64,000 nucleotides of DNA from NCBI GenBank assembly GCA_964638895.1, contig CAZWYY010000007.1, positions 15,935 to 79,934 of the forward strand, in the 5' to 3' direction. The notes under the pieces were generated by a model. The model was not told the DNA's origin. It was given only the letters and a program-made list of their open reading frames with translations, and did no database searches. This document shows positions 50,237 to 57,789 of the stretch, piece by piece (within the stretch, counting starts at the first letter, position 1; the number at the start of each line of letters is the position of its first letter). The translations under genes were made by a program, and so were the position numbers. The DNA comes from JAFGGG01 sp964638895. GTDB taxonomy: Bacteria; Spirochaetota; Spirochaetia; SZUA-6; RPPD01.

Positions 50237-52449
50237 ACAATTTCCTCTTGGCTTAAGATGGGGATTTTTAAAATCATGGTGGTGCCCCCGCCCGGTGAGG
50301 ATTCCACCCTGATTGTGCCTTTCAGGGAGTCGATAATTCCCTTGGTAACGTTCAACCCCAGGCCCGTACCCACACCGGCCGGCTTTGTGGTGACGAACGC
50401 CTCAAAAATCCTGTCTTTTATTTCCTCCGCAATACCGGGCCCGTTATCGGTTATGGAAACGCAGGCATAGTTCTGTTCCCTGAAGGTTTTTATGGAGATA
50501 ATTCCCTTATCGACCTCCACCGCGTCTATGGCGTTCATTACGATGTTGATGATTGCCTGTTCAAGGTGCAGCGGCGAGAAATACAGGGAAGGCAGCGACT
50601 CGTCATAAAAGGTCTTTAAGGTAATGGTTTTTTTATTAACGTAGGCCTGGATAAGGAACAGCGAATCTTTTATCATCTGGTTGATATCGCCCGCCGAGAT
50701 GATGGGCGCCTGTTGGGCCCGGGCGAAACCCGTGAGGTGATGGGTAAGCCCCGTCAGCCGGGAAAGGCTGCGCTTGATCAACACGATAAACTCATCGGCC
50801 TCTTTAAAAAACGCGGAGTTGTTATCCAGGTTCTCATGCAGAAGCAGGCTTAAAAGTTCGGTACTCCCGGCGATGGTATTGGTGTAGTTATTAATCTGAT
50901 GGGCGGTACCGGCGGCCAGTTTACCCAGGGCCTGCATGCGCTCGATGCCGCTCAAGGTGGCCTCCATCTTCAGTTCCTTTTCAATATCCTTAAGAATAAG
51001 CACATACCCGATCTCATTGTTGAACGAATTGCGGATTCCGCTGAGGTTTACCAGGCTGGAGATCCTGATATTATTGAAACTGATGTTGAGCCGGAGGTTG
51101 TACACATCTTTGAGGGTCATTACCTGGGTAATGGCGCGGTTGAAGCTTACCAGGTCATGTTCCTGGGGAAGCAGTTCCTTGATATCACGGCCTATGAGAT
51201 CAGTCTTTTTGGCGCACAGTTTTTCCAGGCAGTTCTTGCTGATGGTTTTTATCCGCTGATCCTTGTCCAGGGTGATTGCCATATCGAACTGGCCGGAGAT
51301 GAGCGTCTTGGATGATTCGCGCTCGAACTCGATGAGTTTCGTCAGTTGGTTTATCTTTTCGTCGTTTGCGCACACCATAAGCAGTTCCCATTGGTGTGGC
51401 CCCGCTTTATCGGTTTGGAAGAATTCGCACATCAGGGTATGGCGCGAATGGCCCTGCTGGGTGACGAAATCCAACTGCACCTGTCGGTTGATGTTCGTAC
51501 GGGCGAACTCCATAAAATCGATCTCTTGTTTTTTCAGGTACTCGATAAAATAGGAATGGAGGAAATCATAAATGGTCTTTCGTCTTATCTCGCTCCCTGA
51601 AATCTCCAGGAACGAGCACAGATTTTCATCGGCGAACACAACCGCACCCGTTATATCCAGGGCTAGAAGGTAAAAATCTTTTCCCTGTTTTTTGGATATG
51701 GTTTTCTGTTTATCCTGAGTGGAGGACGCGGTTTTTCCCGGGGGAAGCAGGCTTATCAAAAATCCCATAACCCGGCCCCTGTTGTCTCTCCACGGCTCGA
51801 TCTGTTCGTTATGCGGCAGACCCGCGGTGCCGTTCCCGCTAACCGTTTGCGCGGAAAGTGTTTCCGTTATTTCAGCCAGTTTGCAGAAATCACAGGCGGA
51901 TTTTTTATTATACAACACCTCGTAACATGTGTTCCCGCCGCCGCAATGAAACGAATCCCTGAAGGCTGTATTCACACCTACAATCCGGTGTTCGGTGTTA
52001 ATAAACATGGTTTTCCGGGTAAAGTTTTGCAGCACCTCCTCAATCTGCTTCCCAAAAGCCTTTTCATCGCCGTTTACCGAAAGCACGTTTTCAATGGCCG
52101 TAAGAATTGTTTTTATACTGCAGGGTTTTTTAAGGCATGTGTACACACCCTCTTCCAGGGCCGACTGGATTATCAGAGGCGATAGGTATCCGGAGATAAT
52201 AATGTACCTGGTAGGCTCCGAAAGCTTTTTAATTTTCCTGATGAGGTTAATACCGTCCTCACCGGGCAGGTGGTAATCCGTCAGCACAAGGTCGAACGGT
52301 TCATGTGCGGCCAGGGCCAGGGCGTCTTTGGCGTCTGTGGCTTTGGTTACCTTGTATTTATTCTCCAGTTTCTGATGGGTTAAAACGGAATAGTACAAAT
52401 CCAGAAGGATTTTTTCATCTTCCACTATAAGGATGCTTTTAGAAGCCAT
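50233..52449 (-). CDS. Hybrid receiver-multi-PAS-histidine kinase
   Basis: A 738-residue soluble protein. The N-terminal receiver (about 4-125) has ILIVEDEKILL and LVLTDYHLPGEDG. PAS-like region 1 (about 135-240) carries CYEVLYNKKSACDFC (C-x10-C-x2-C), echoing the last kinase of the operon. Further PAS-like regions lie at about 255-380 and 385-500. The HisKA domain is ALGKLAAGTAHQINNYTNTI (NtrB-like). HATPase boxes are NIVMNAIDAV, ITDNGPGIAEE and GTGLGLNVTKG. ATG 52449 follows AAGGA; an upstream in-frame start exists. It overlaps the first gene of the operon by 11 nt and the next by 4. Confidence 0.92.
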   Translation of the reverse strand: MASKSILIVEDEKILLDLYYSVLTHQKLENKYKVTKATDAKDALALAAHEPFDLVLTDYHLPGEDGINLIRKIKKLSEPTRYIIISGYLSPLIIQSALEEGVYTCLKKPCSIKTILTAIENVLSVNGDEKAFGKQIEEVLQNFTRKTMFINTEHRIVGVNTAFRDSFHCGGGNTCYEVLYNKKSACDFCKLAEITETLSAQTVSGNGTAGLPHNEQIEPWRDNRGRVMGFLISLLPPGKTASSTQDKQKTISKKQGKDFYLLALDITGAVVFADENLCSFLEISGSEIRRKTIYDFLHSYFIEYLKKQEIDFMEFARTNINRQVQLDFVTQQGHSRHTLMCEFFQTDKAGPHQWELLMVCANDEKINQLTKLIEFERESSKTLISGQFDMAITLDKDQRIKTISKNCLEKLCAKKTDLIGRDIKELLPQEHDLVSFNRAITQVMTLKDVYNLRLNISFNNIRISSLVNLSGIRNSFNNEIGYVLILKDIEKELKMEATLSGIERMQALGKLAAGTAHQINNYTNTIAGSTELLSLLLHENLDNNSAFFKEADEFIVLIKRSLSRLTGLTHHLTGFARAQQAPIISAGDINQMIKDSLFLIQAYVNKKTITLKTFYDESLPSLYFSPLHLEQAIINIVMNAIDAVEVDKGIISIKTFREQNYACVSITDNGPGIAEEIKDRIFEAFVTTKPAGVGTGLGLNVTKGIIDSLKGTIRVESSPGGGTTMILKIPILSQEEIV

Positions 52450-53548
52450 CGCTTTTTTCCTTGTCAAGGGAAATGTCAATCATCGGCAGCTTGTCCGCAT
52501 AATCCTTTAACGGCATATGGCTGTCCTTTTCCAGGGCCGTAAGCAACATGTCGATTTTTTTTGCCTGCTCAAGGATGGTTTGCAGCACCTGCTTCTGGGC
52601 CGGTTCCCGGTCTTCTTCCAGAATCATCTCAACGGAATTAAAAATATAACTTAAGGGCTGGCGGATCTCATGTTGAAGCGTGCGCATGACCAGAAGCTTG
52701 GTGGAAAGCCTCTCCGCCTCAAGCATTTTTTCCGTCGACGTATCAATAATCCGCTCGTATTCCTTGCTCAGTTCCAGGTCGTTTTCATCCACAAGACTGC
52801 TTACCCTTTTCATAAACGCGGAACGGCCCTCAAAGGAAGAGGGGTAATAAGTAACAAGTAACTCGCGTGTTACTTCCTTAAAGGATTTGTTTAAAAGTTC
52901 AACCAAAATAAGCGAGCCCATCTTGGAGGACTGTGTCCAGACCATTTTTTTTAATACGTTCAGGGTTACCGAGGCTTTTTCATTTTGGATATCGGCCAGG
53001 AAGATCTTGAACAGTTTGTGTAAAAGTATATGTGTCACTGTTATCTCCCTGGAAAGCCCCAGGCGCTTTTTGGTCATGGATATTTTATTGTACCAGGCCT
53101 TGTGGAACTCCTTCCGGTGAGACATGAAAAAATCAAGCAGGGCCTGTTTCTCATCCGAAATGAACTCCTGCCTGTGTTTGAGAATCTCATCGATATTTCT
53201 GACAATCTGTTTGATAAAGGTGTTATCCAGCGTTTTTCGTATATAATCCCTGGCTCCCGACTTTATGGCGCTTACCGCTATCTCTTCATTTCCGTAGGCC
53301 GTCACCATGATTACCGGGAGGTGGGGATGATTTTTCGTGATCTCCTTTAATACCTCCAGGCCGGAGAATTTGCTGTTGAGGTAGTAATCCAGTACGACCA
53401 TATCGTATTTGTTGGTATTAATCAGGACGAGCGACTGCTCTTTGCTCTCCGCCTGCGTTACTCGATAGCTTCCCTTGAGGTTATCTTCCAGAAGCTCACG
53501 ATGATCAGGATTGTCCTCAATTATGAGAATATGCGGTCTTTTCAGCAT
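52439..53548 (-). CDS. Receiver protein with phospho-acceptor helix but no kinase ATPase domain
   Basis: A 369-residue protein. The receiver (about 5-125) is complete: ILIIEDNPDHREL, MVVLDYYLNSKFSGLEVL, MVTAYGNEE. A helical middle region (about 140-270) resembles the sensory domain of the kinase two genes downstream (shared REL...YP.SF pattern and a closing VDENDLELSKEYERI). It ends with a HisKA-like helix, LVMRTLQHEIRQPLSYIFNS, and stops about 55 residues later. The HATPase catalytic domain is absent and no frameshift is seen. It could receive or pass on phosphate but not make it. First gene of the operon. Confidence 0.85.
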   Translation of the reverse strand: MLKRPHILIIEDNPDHRELLEDNLKGSYRVTQAESKEQSLVLINTNKYDMVVLDYYLNSKFSGLEVLKEITKNHPHLPVIMVTAYGNEEIAVSAIKSGARDYIRKTLDNTFIKQIVRNIDEILKHRQEFISDEKQALLDFFMSHRKEFHKAWYNKISMTKKRLGLSREITVTHILLHKLFKIFLADIQNEKASVTLNVLKKMVWTQSSKMGSLILVELLNKSFKEVTRELLVTYYPSSFEGRSAFMKRVSSLVDENDLELSKEYERIIDTSTEKMLEAERLSTKLLVMRTLQHEIRQPLSYIFNSVEMILEEDREPAQKQVLQTILEQAKKIDMLLTALEKDSHMPLKDYADKLPMIDISLDKEKSDGF

Positions 53549-53588
53549 TGGCGTACCCGATTAAATTAATACTTGTCTTAATTGTAAT

Positions 53589-53617
53589 ATTATAGTAAAT
53601 AAGATCTAAAAGAACAA
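53589..53617 (-). promoter_or_regulatory. Predicted promoter of the five-gene signalling operon
   Basis: On the minus strand, TTGTTC (53617-53612), 17 nt, perfect TATAAT (53594-53589). The leader is about 35 nt with no strong Shine-Dalgarno sequence. The 129-bp gap is shared with the divergent LuxR-type gene. Confidence 0.5.
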
Positions 53618-53677
53618 TACTGAATGCAGCTTATAAACCGGAGTTTCCGACGAATGGGACCACATAAGGCTTAACAG

Positions 53678-54568
53678 ATGTTGCCGTTATTTTTTATCAT
53701 ATCCTTCATTCTGGGCAGCGTGGGCACCGCAGCCATTACCTATCTTGTCTACTATCAGTATAAGTATAAGGTAAAAACCATGTACTCTTTATTGGTTTCC
53801 CTGGCCGGACTGCTCTGTTCAATTGTCAGTTATTCCTTTCTCATCGTCAATCTCACCTCCGTGCCGTTTGAGCGGTTTAAGGCCGGTTTTTTCCTTTTTT
53901 TTGGTGTGGGTATGCTGACGTTTACCGTATTTTTTTATTTCTTTTTGGTGCGTAAGTTCGCGCTGCGTTCGTATAAAACGGGAAACCTGCTGCTTAAGGC
54001 CGGGTACTTAATTTCAGGCGCACTTTTGGCGGCAACCCCGCTTTTCCCCCCCCTGTGGCCGGCCTGCCTAATTTTGGTTTTTATCGTCCTGTTTTTTGGT
54101 TTTTTCCTCTGTTTCAATCAACTGGTGTTTCTGCAGGCCAAGCTTCAGTTTGAGAGACGGGATATTTACTTCAGGCTGCTTGGAATCAGTCTGCTGCTGA
54201 TGGGAATATCAGTATTAGGGGAGATCATCCATTACCTGTTGTATGAAAATACTTCCGATTTTTCCATTGTCCTGTATGCAATTATTCCTTTTTTCTTTGT
54301 TATGGTCTTGAAAAATCAGTCCCTCTATTACCAAAAACAAGAGATAGAAAATCCGGAGAAGATAAAAACCATTTTCGAGCAGTTTAACCTGTCGGGCAAG
54401 GAACAGGAGATCGCCATGGAGGTGTTGCAGGGAAAGAGCAACAAGGAGATTGCCTACGGTATGGATATTTCAAACAGTACGGTGAAAAGCCACATCTACA
54501 GCATCTATAAAAAGGTGAACGTTCAGAGCAGGGTCCAGTTTGTAAACCTGGTGATGCTGCGCATGTAA
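53678..54568 (+). CDS. Seven-helix membrane protein with C-terminal LuxR-type DNA-binding domain
   Basis: A 296-residue protein. Seven hydrophobic helices at about 2-27, 35-58, 68-92, 100-122, 127-152, 162-187 and 192-212 are followed by a short linker. The LuxR/GerE HTH (about 230-296) reads FNLSGKEQEIAMEVLQGKSN, KEIAYGMDISNSTVKSHIYS and IYKKVNVQSR. The regulator is thus fixed in the membrane and would bind DNA directly on sensing a membrane or external signal. It is divergent from the signalling operon and convergent (3-nt gap) with the next gene. Weak AAGG before the ATG. Confidence 0.88.
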   Translation: MLPLFFIISFILGSVGTAAITYLVYYQYKYKVKTMYSLLVSLAGLLCSIVSYSFLIVNLTSVPFERFKAGFFLFFGVGMLTFTVFFYFFLVRKFALRSYKTGNLLLKAGYLISGALLAATPLFPPLWPACLILVFIVLFFGFFLCFNQLVFLQAKLQFERRDIYFRLLGISLLLMGISVLGEIIHYLLYENTSDFSIVLYAIIPFFFVMVLKNQSLYYQKQEIENPEKIKTIFEQFNLSGKEQEIAMEVLQGKSNKEIAYGMDISNSTVKSHIYSIYKKVNVQSRVQFVNLVMLRM

Positions 54569-54571
54569 TCC

Positions 54572-55942
54572 CTATTTTTTCTCAGTCAGGTATATGTATT
54601 CAATGAACGACGAGTTGACGTAGAATTTAAAAAATCTTCTATCGATATATATATTGTAATGATAAAACACATAGTTATTTTTGCTCATAACCACCGTGTT
54701 TTCCTTATACGCCTCCCCCGCCTGTGTATCCCGGTCCAGGATGCGCCCGCCTTGACTTAAGGTTTTATCGTTTTCCGTTATATTCCAGCTGAAAAGAAAC
54801 TGCAGGAGGTTTTTTTCCTTGGGGCGTACGATCACCTTCAGCTCGATTACTGCGTCCTTAACCAGGGGTTCAAAGGTCTCACGATCATAGATGATATATG
54901 TGGTTTTATAACTATGGTTCGAGGTCCACTGTTTTTTATCCGTATAATCCACCCAGAGGTATGAATAGGGCAGCTTGGTTTTTTGCCAGTGAAGCGGGAT
55001 CGGGTTGTCGCCGTGTCGTACAAGAAAGGGCTGATAATACCGTGTATCCGTATTTTCATCGTAACTCAGGATATGTTTTCCGGTCAACACATCACCGTTT
55101 ATAATATATCCCTGGTATTCGGGGTCCCATATATCCGTAACGGGCGTATCCTGTTTGTAATCAAGGTACAACACGGAAGGAAGATTACCCCGGAGGATCA
55201 CCCGTGTGGGCTGGAACACCTGAACCCTGGCCAGGGGTACCGCGACCACCGCGGCGCCGATTACCAGGGCGGCGGCCAGGCGCGTGAGTGTTTTCCTGCC
55301 GAAAATGAAACCCGACGGATATAAAAGCTTACCCCGTGCCGGGTGTAATCCGTACACATCGGTAGGCATTTTATCCTCAGGCAGGCGAAAGCTGCCGTGT
55401 TTTTGGATACGAATCCTTTTATTGGCGGCCAGGTTTTTTTTCTGTACTTCATAAACGGCCCGGCTTATGCCCAGACAGGACCGCGCCGCGAGCTCCGCCA
55501 GGGCCATTGACCGTTGTGCGCAGATGCCGGTATCCTCGGGAAATGAGGAGTCGTTTGTGATACACAATTCCGTGCCGAGGCACAGTTCCCCGTGCGATTT
55601 ATTTTTCTCTCCGCTCTGTAACTCGGTCAGCATCAGAAAACAATCCAGTAAAAGCTCGAACTGTGTGGTGAGTAACAGCAGACCGCGGGTTGTGTTGTAT
55701 AAAAGGTAATGTACGCTCTTCTCCGAGCGGGTAAGGGCATGGGCGGCTTTTTTTAACAGGTCCTGTTCATCCGCCTCGTCCGGAGGCCGGTCCGGCGGGC
55801 TAGCGGCGGCCCGCTCCCCGATAAAAAGCAGATACAGCGCGGATGCCCGGACCGTGTCGAGGAAATTCCGTAGTTTGGCCGTGCCCCTGCGAATCTGGGC
55901 GGTTAACTCTTCGAATAGTTCTTTTTTGCCCGTCTCTTTCAC
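54572..55942 (-). CDS. Unknown single-pass membrane protein (456 aa)
   Basis: I do not recognise the family. Residues 1-215 are mainly helical and hydrophilic, with a run of leucine-rich helix (LLYNTTRGLLLLTTQFELLL). One membrane helix lies at about 225-243 (LAAALVIGAAVVAVPLARVQ). The C-terminal 210 residues, likely outside the membrane, are beta-rich and aromatic (TRYYQPFLVRHGDNPIPLHW; YVFYHYNIYIDRRFFKFYVN), like a carbohydrate-binding or receptor domain. GTG start with GAGG 7 nt upstream. Its promoter shares a large inverted repeat with the divergent TrmB gene, so it is probably under TrmB control. Confidence 0.6.
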   Translation of the reverse strand: MKETGKKELFEELTAQIRRGTAKLRNFLDTVRASALYLLFIGERAAASPPDRPPDEADEQDLLKKAAHALTRSEKSVHYLLYNTTRGLLLLTTQFELLLDCFLMLTELQSGEKNKSHGELCLGTELCITNDSSFPEDTGICAQRSMALAELAARSCLGISRAVYEVQKKNLAANKRIRIQKHGSFRLPEDKMPTDVYGLHPARGKLLYPSGFIFGRKTLTRLAAALVIGAAVVAVPLARVQVFQPTRVILRGNLPSVLYLDYKQDTPVTDIWDPEYQGYIINGDVLTGKHILSYDENTDTRYYQPFLVRHGDNPIPLHWQKTKLPYSYLWVDYTDKKQWTSNHSYKTTYIIYDRETFEPLVKDAVIELKVIVRPKEKNLLQFLFSWNITENDKTLSQGGRILDRDTQAGEAYKENTVVMSKNNYVFYHYNIYIDRRFFKFYVNSSFIEYIYLTEKK

Positions 55943-55977
55943 TTTTTGCCTCGAATATATGCTTCGGATTATGGCGG

Positions 55978-56076
55978 ATTATAATACTATCCGTGAAATT
56001 TTACAAGGAGCGGGGAGATCATAGGGTATTGACAAAAAATCGATAGACGGATAGTATTAACTACTATGGTAGTTAA
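55978..56076. promoter_or_regulatory. Divergent promoters and inverted-repeat operator of the TrmB locus
   Basis: Minus-strand promoter TTGTAA (56006-56001), 17 nt, TATAAT (55983-55978). Plus-strand promoter TTGACA (56029-56034), 17 nt, TAGTAT (56052-56057), 8 nt before the trmB-type ATG. A perfect 13-bp inverted repeat (TAATACTATCCGT 55982-55994; ACGGATAGTATTA 56047-56059) overlaps both promoters. A second palindrome TTAACTAC-TATG-GTAGTTAA (56057-56076) is centred on the start codon itself. Confidence 0.75.
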
Positions 56077-56878
56077 TATAAGGGCGCAGTTATTGGAGAT
56101 CGGTTTTTCGGAATATGAGGCGCGGGCTTACCTGGGACTTTTAAAACAACACCCGGCCACGGCCTATCAGGCGGCCAAACAAAGCCGCCTACCCAGCTCA
56201 AAAATATATGAGGTGCTTTCCAGGCTGATTGATAAGGGCGTTGTGCTGGAGACCGCACAGGGCGGAAAAAAACGCTATATTCCGTCGCCGCCCACTGAGT
56301 TTATTGAAGGGTACCGCGGAAGGATGGAGAAGACCCTTAACTCCCTGCGGAAGGAACTTCCTCAGTTCGGACAGGATACCGATGTGTCGTACATTTGGAA
56401 CATGACACACTACCATGATTTCTTGGATAAGGCCCGGCGCATGACCGAGGCATGCCGTGAAACACTGCTGCTTTCGACATGGCGGGAGGAGCTGTTGCCC
56501 CTGAAAGCCATACTGAAGAAAAAAGAGCGGCAGGGCACACAAATCGCGGTTGTCCATTTCGGGCAGCCGGATGAGCAGGTGGGCAGGATGTTCGTGCACC
56601 CGATTGAGAACACCATATACGCGGAAAAAGGCGGGCGGGGATTTGTGCTTGTGTGTGACGGCCGTGAGGCATTGATGGGTACGGTAATGAAGGACGAACG
56701 CGTGGAGGGGGCATGGAGTAAAAACAGGGGGTTCGTAACCCTGGCCGAGGATTATGTGAAACATGACATTTATATCATGAAGATCGTGGCTCGTTTTGAC
56801 GACCTGCTTGTCGGCCGGTTCGGCGCCAACTACCATATGCTAAGGGATATTTATCACGATAAGGAGGTGGATACGTGA
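56066..56878 (+). CDS. TrmB-family transcriptional regulator
   Basis: A 270-residue protein. The N-terminal winged helix is LLEIGFSEYEARAYLGLLKQ, then TAYQAAKQSRLPSSKIYEVL and SRLIDKGVV, the TrmB signature. A short coiled coil (about 85-105) and a phospholipase-D-like effector domain (about 115-260) follow, with no HKD motif, as usual for this group, which senses sugars or other metabolites. No Shine-Dalgarno sequence: the promoter ends 8 nt before the ATG. It overlaps the aminotransferase gene by 4 nt (GTGA) and sits beside a divergent unknown gene sharing its operator. Confidence 0.88.
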   Translation: MVVNIRAQLLEIGFSEYEARAYLGLLKQHPATAYQAAKQSRLPSSKIYEVLSRLIDKGVVLETAQGGKKRYIPSPPTEFIEGYRGRMEKTLNSLRKELPQFGQDTDVSYIWNMTHYHDFLDKARRMTEACRETLLLSTWREELLPLKAILKKKERQGTQIAVVHFGQPDEQVGRMFVHPIENTIYAEKGGRGFVLVCDGREALMGTVMKDERVEGAWSKNRGFVTLAEDYVKHDIYIMKIVARFDDLLVGRFGANYHMLRDIYHDKEVDT

Positions 56879-57735
56879 AGATTTACATTGACGGAGAATA
56901 TTATGAGAAGGATCAGGCCCGTATCTCGGTTTTTGACCACGGCCTGCTTTACGGAGACGGGGTGTTCGAGGGAATTCGTATTTACGGTGGCAGGGTTTTT
57001 AAACTGAATGAACACATTCTGCGCCTGTTCGCAAGCGCCAAGGCCATTCTGCTTGATATTCCCATGTCACCGTCCCTGATGTCTGAGACCGTGTTGGAGG
57101 CGGTGCGCGTCAATAACAAAGCCGACGGATACATCAGGGTCGTGGTAACCAGGGGCAGGGGAGACCTGGGGATCGATCCGGCCAAATGCCCCAAGCCCAC
57201 GGTCATTATTATCGTGGACGACATTACCCTGTATCCGGCGGAGATGTATGAGCGGGGCATTGCGGTTGTCACCGCCGCCTCACGCCGGCTGGCCATTGAC
57301 GGGCTTGATCCGCGCATCAAATCCCTCAATTATTTGAACAACATTCTGGCCAAGATCGAGGCCAAACAAGCCGGCTGCCTGGAGGCAGTGCTGCTTAACC
57401 CTCAAGGGTACGTGAGTGAATGTACGGCGGACAACATATTCATAATCAAAGGGGGTGTGCTATACACCCCCGCCACGATCGAGGGGGCGCTGGACGGTAT
57501 CACGCGTGAAACCGTGCTGGAACTGGCCGCGGGGCTTTCCCTTCCCTGCAAGGTGTGCGCCTTAAGCCGCTATGATTTATATAACGCGGACGAATGCTTT
57601 CTCACCGGCTCCGGCGCGGAACTCATGCCTGTGGTTTCGGTTGACGGACGCCGCATTGGCAGGGGAACACCGGGTGACCTCACGCTTAAACTGCTGGCCG
57701 GGTTCAGGCGTCTGGCCGCGGAGACCGCCGGGTAG
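56875..57735 (+). CDS. Class IV aminotransferase, branched-chain type (IlvE-like)
   Basis: A 286-residue PLP enzyme of fold type IV. SVFDHGLLYGDGVFEGIRIY and RLFASAKAILLDIP match bacterial branched-chain aminotransferases. The PLP lysine is in DPRIKSLNYLNNILAKIEAK. YVSECTADNIFIIKGGVLYT and the GALDGITRETVLELA segment bind the phosphate. The alternatives, D-amino-acid aminotransferase and aminodeoxychorismate lyase, share the fold; the YGDGVFEGIR version favours branched-chain substrates. GTG start overlaps the TrmB stop, so it is co-expressed with its likely regulator. Confidence 0.88.
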   Translation: MKIYIDGEYYEKDQARISVFDHGLLYGDGVFEGIRIYGGRVFKLNEHILRLFASAKAILLDIPMSPSLMSETVLEAVRVNNKADGYIRVVVTRGRGDLGIDPAKCPKPTVIIIVDDITLYPAEMYERGIAVVTAASRRLAIDGLDPRIKSLNYLNNILAKIEAKQAGCLEAVLLNPQGYVSECTADNIFIIKGGVLYTPATIEGALDGITRETVLELAAGLSLPCKVCALSRYDLYNADECFLTGSGAELMPVVSVDGRRIGRGTPGDLTLKLLAGFRRLAAETAG

Positions 57736-57789
57736 GCGGGAGGTTGCAGCCGCGGCATTTATCGGATACACTATGGGAAGGTACCCCGT

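Noticed and set aside
54905..54935. tRNA T-loop-like GGTTCGAGGTCC
   Set aside because: Isolated match inside coding sequence with no acceptor or anticodon stem around it.
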